From: an uncultured Caldilineaceae bacterium
GTDB lineage: Bacteria; Chloroflexota; Anaerolineae; Caldilineales; Caldilineaceae
DNA: 64,000 nucleotides
Direction: 5' to 3'
NCBI GenBank assembly: GCA_951812725.1
Contig: OX638330.1
Location: forward strand, 124,001-188,000
This document shows, in pieces, positions 63,849-64,000 of this stretch; the stretch's first letter is position 1, and each line of letters starts with the position of its first letter. The position numbers were made by a program, and so were the translations under genes. The notes under the pieces were generated by a model. That model had not been told where the DNA came from. It ran no database searches and saw only the letters and a list, made by a program, of their open reading frames with translations.

Positions 63849-64000
63849 TTCTCACGCCTTTTCCTGACGTAACTATTCAGCCATACCAATTTCGCTTTCC
63901 CGCGTGAGCCGAGAGAAGCAGTTTCTCACTCCTCCCTTTTGTCTTCTACGATAGGCCCAACATGGTACGTAATGCTGTAGGCAAGACTTCAATAGGCTGT

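Overview
The window is a GC-rich bacterial chromosome segment with ordinary single-copy housekeeping genes (plsX, radC, truD, dnaK with a dnaJ-like partner, sppA, nnrD/E, uvsE) mixed with many secreted or lipid-anchored proteins that carry Pro/Thr-rich linkers. Several traits point to Chloroflexota, probably a Caldilineae/Anaerolineae-type lineage: a Tat-lipoprotein sugar-binding protein with two permeases, PucC-like MFS carrier, Gfo/Idh/MocA oxidoreductases, a PhyH dioxygenase, an IorA/IorB-type molybdenum hydroxylase and a recurring double-hairpin intergenic repeat. That assignment is an inference from gene content, not from a marker gene. No rRNA, tRNA or CRISPR array was seen.

Layout. 1-7.3 kb: a DtxR-type regulator with a CcmH-like protein, then a rightward run of metabolic enzymes (cyclase, PhyH, PQQ sugar dehydrogenase, glycine-oxidase-like flavoprotein) and radC. 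7.3-15 kb: plsX with a membrane protein, a KDPG aldolase, the NAD(P)HX repair enzyme coupled to a Tat-exported sulfite-oxidase-type Moco protein, and a GNAT-glyoxalase fusion. 15-18.5 kb: a leftward island with a DNA amino-methyltransferase, an NgoMIV-like restriction endonuclease and a DUF4037 protein. 18.6-31 kb: amidohydrolase, YfhO-like membrane protein, two small secreted/membrane proteins in a duplicated region, acetamidase, Lon-N-like protein, truD, a methyltransferase, an ArsA-type ATPase. 31-45 kb: PucC-like MFS, a possible clan CD (CHAT/caspase-like) protein, HD hydrolase, molybdenum hydroxylase pair, UvsE, and an M1 peptidase/DUF2071/DedA operon. 45-51 kb: dnaJ-like, dnaK, cysteine-desulfurase-like enzyme and SppA. 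51.6-60 kb: ABC-2 exporter, two Gfo/Idh/MocA oxidoreductases and a sugar ABC importer without its own ATPase. 60-64 kb: a mobile-element graveyard.

The most unusual content is non-coding. A repeat of about 60 bp with two GC-rich hairpins (family A) occurs nine times, always intergenic and always in the same orientation; one copy keeps a hairpin through a fully compensated stem change. A second family (B) occurs three times and has apparently landed inside an A unit at 31.5 kb. At 61-63 kb an IS982-type element with a 5-bp target duplication (TACTA) has inserted into the right terminal inverted repeat of an older element of about 875 bp, which carries a 51-residue membrane-protein gene and no recognisable transposase. 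Next to it lies a broken IS1595-type transposase gene.

Functional links: the regulator/CcmH pair suggests metal- or redox-linked cytochrome maturation. The sugar importer with two oxidoreductases, the PQQ dehydrogenase and the KDPG aldolase suggests use of sugars or sugar acids/polyols. The restriction-modification genes look acquired, because their text is visibly less GC-rich than the surroundings.
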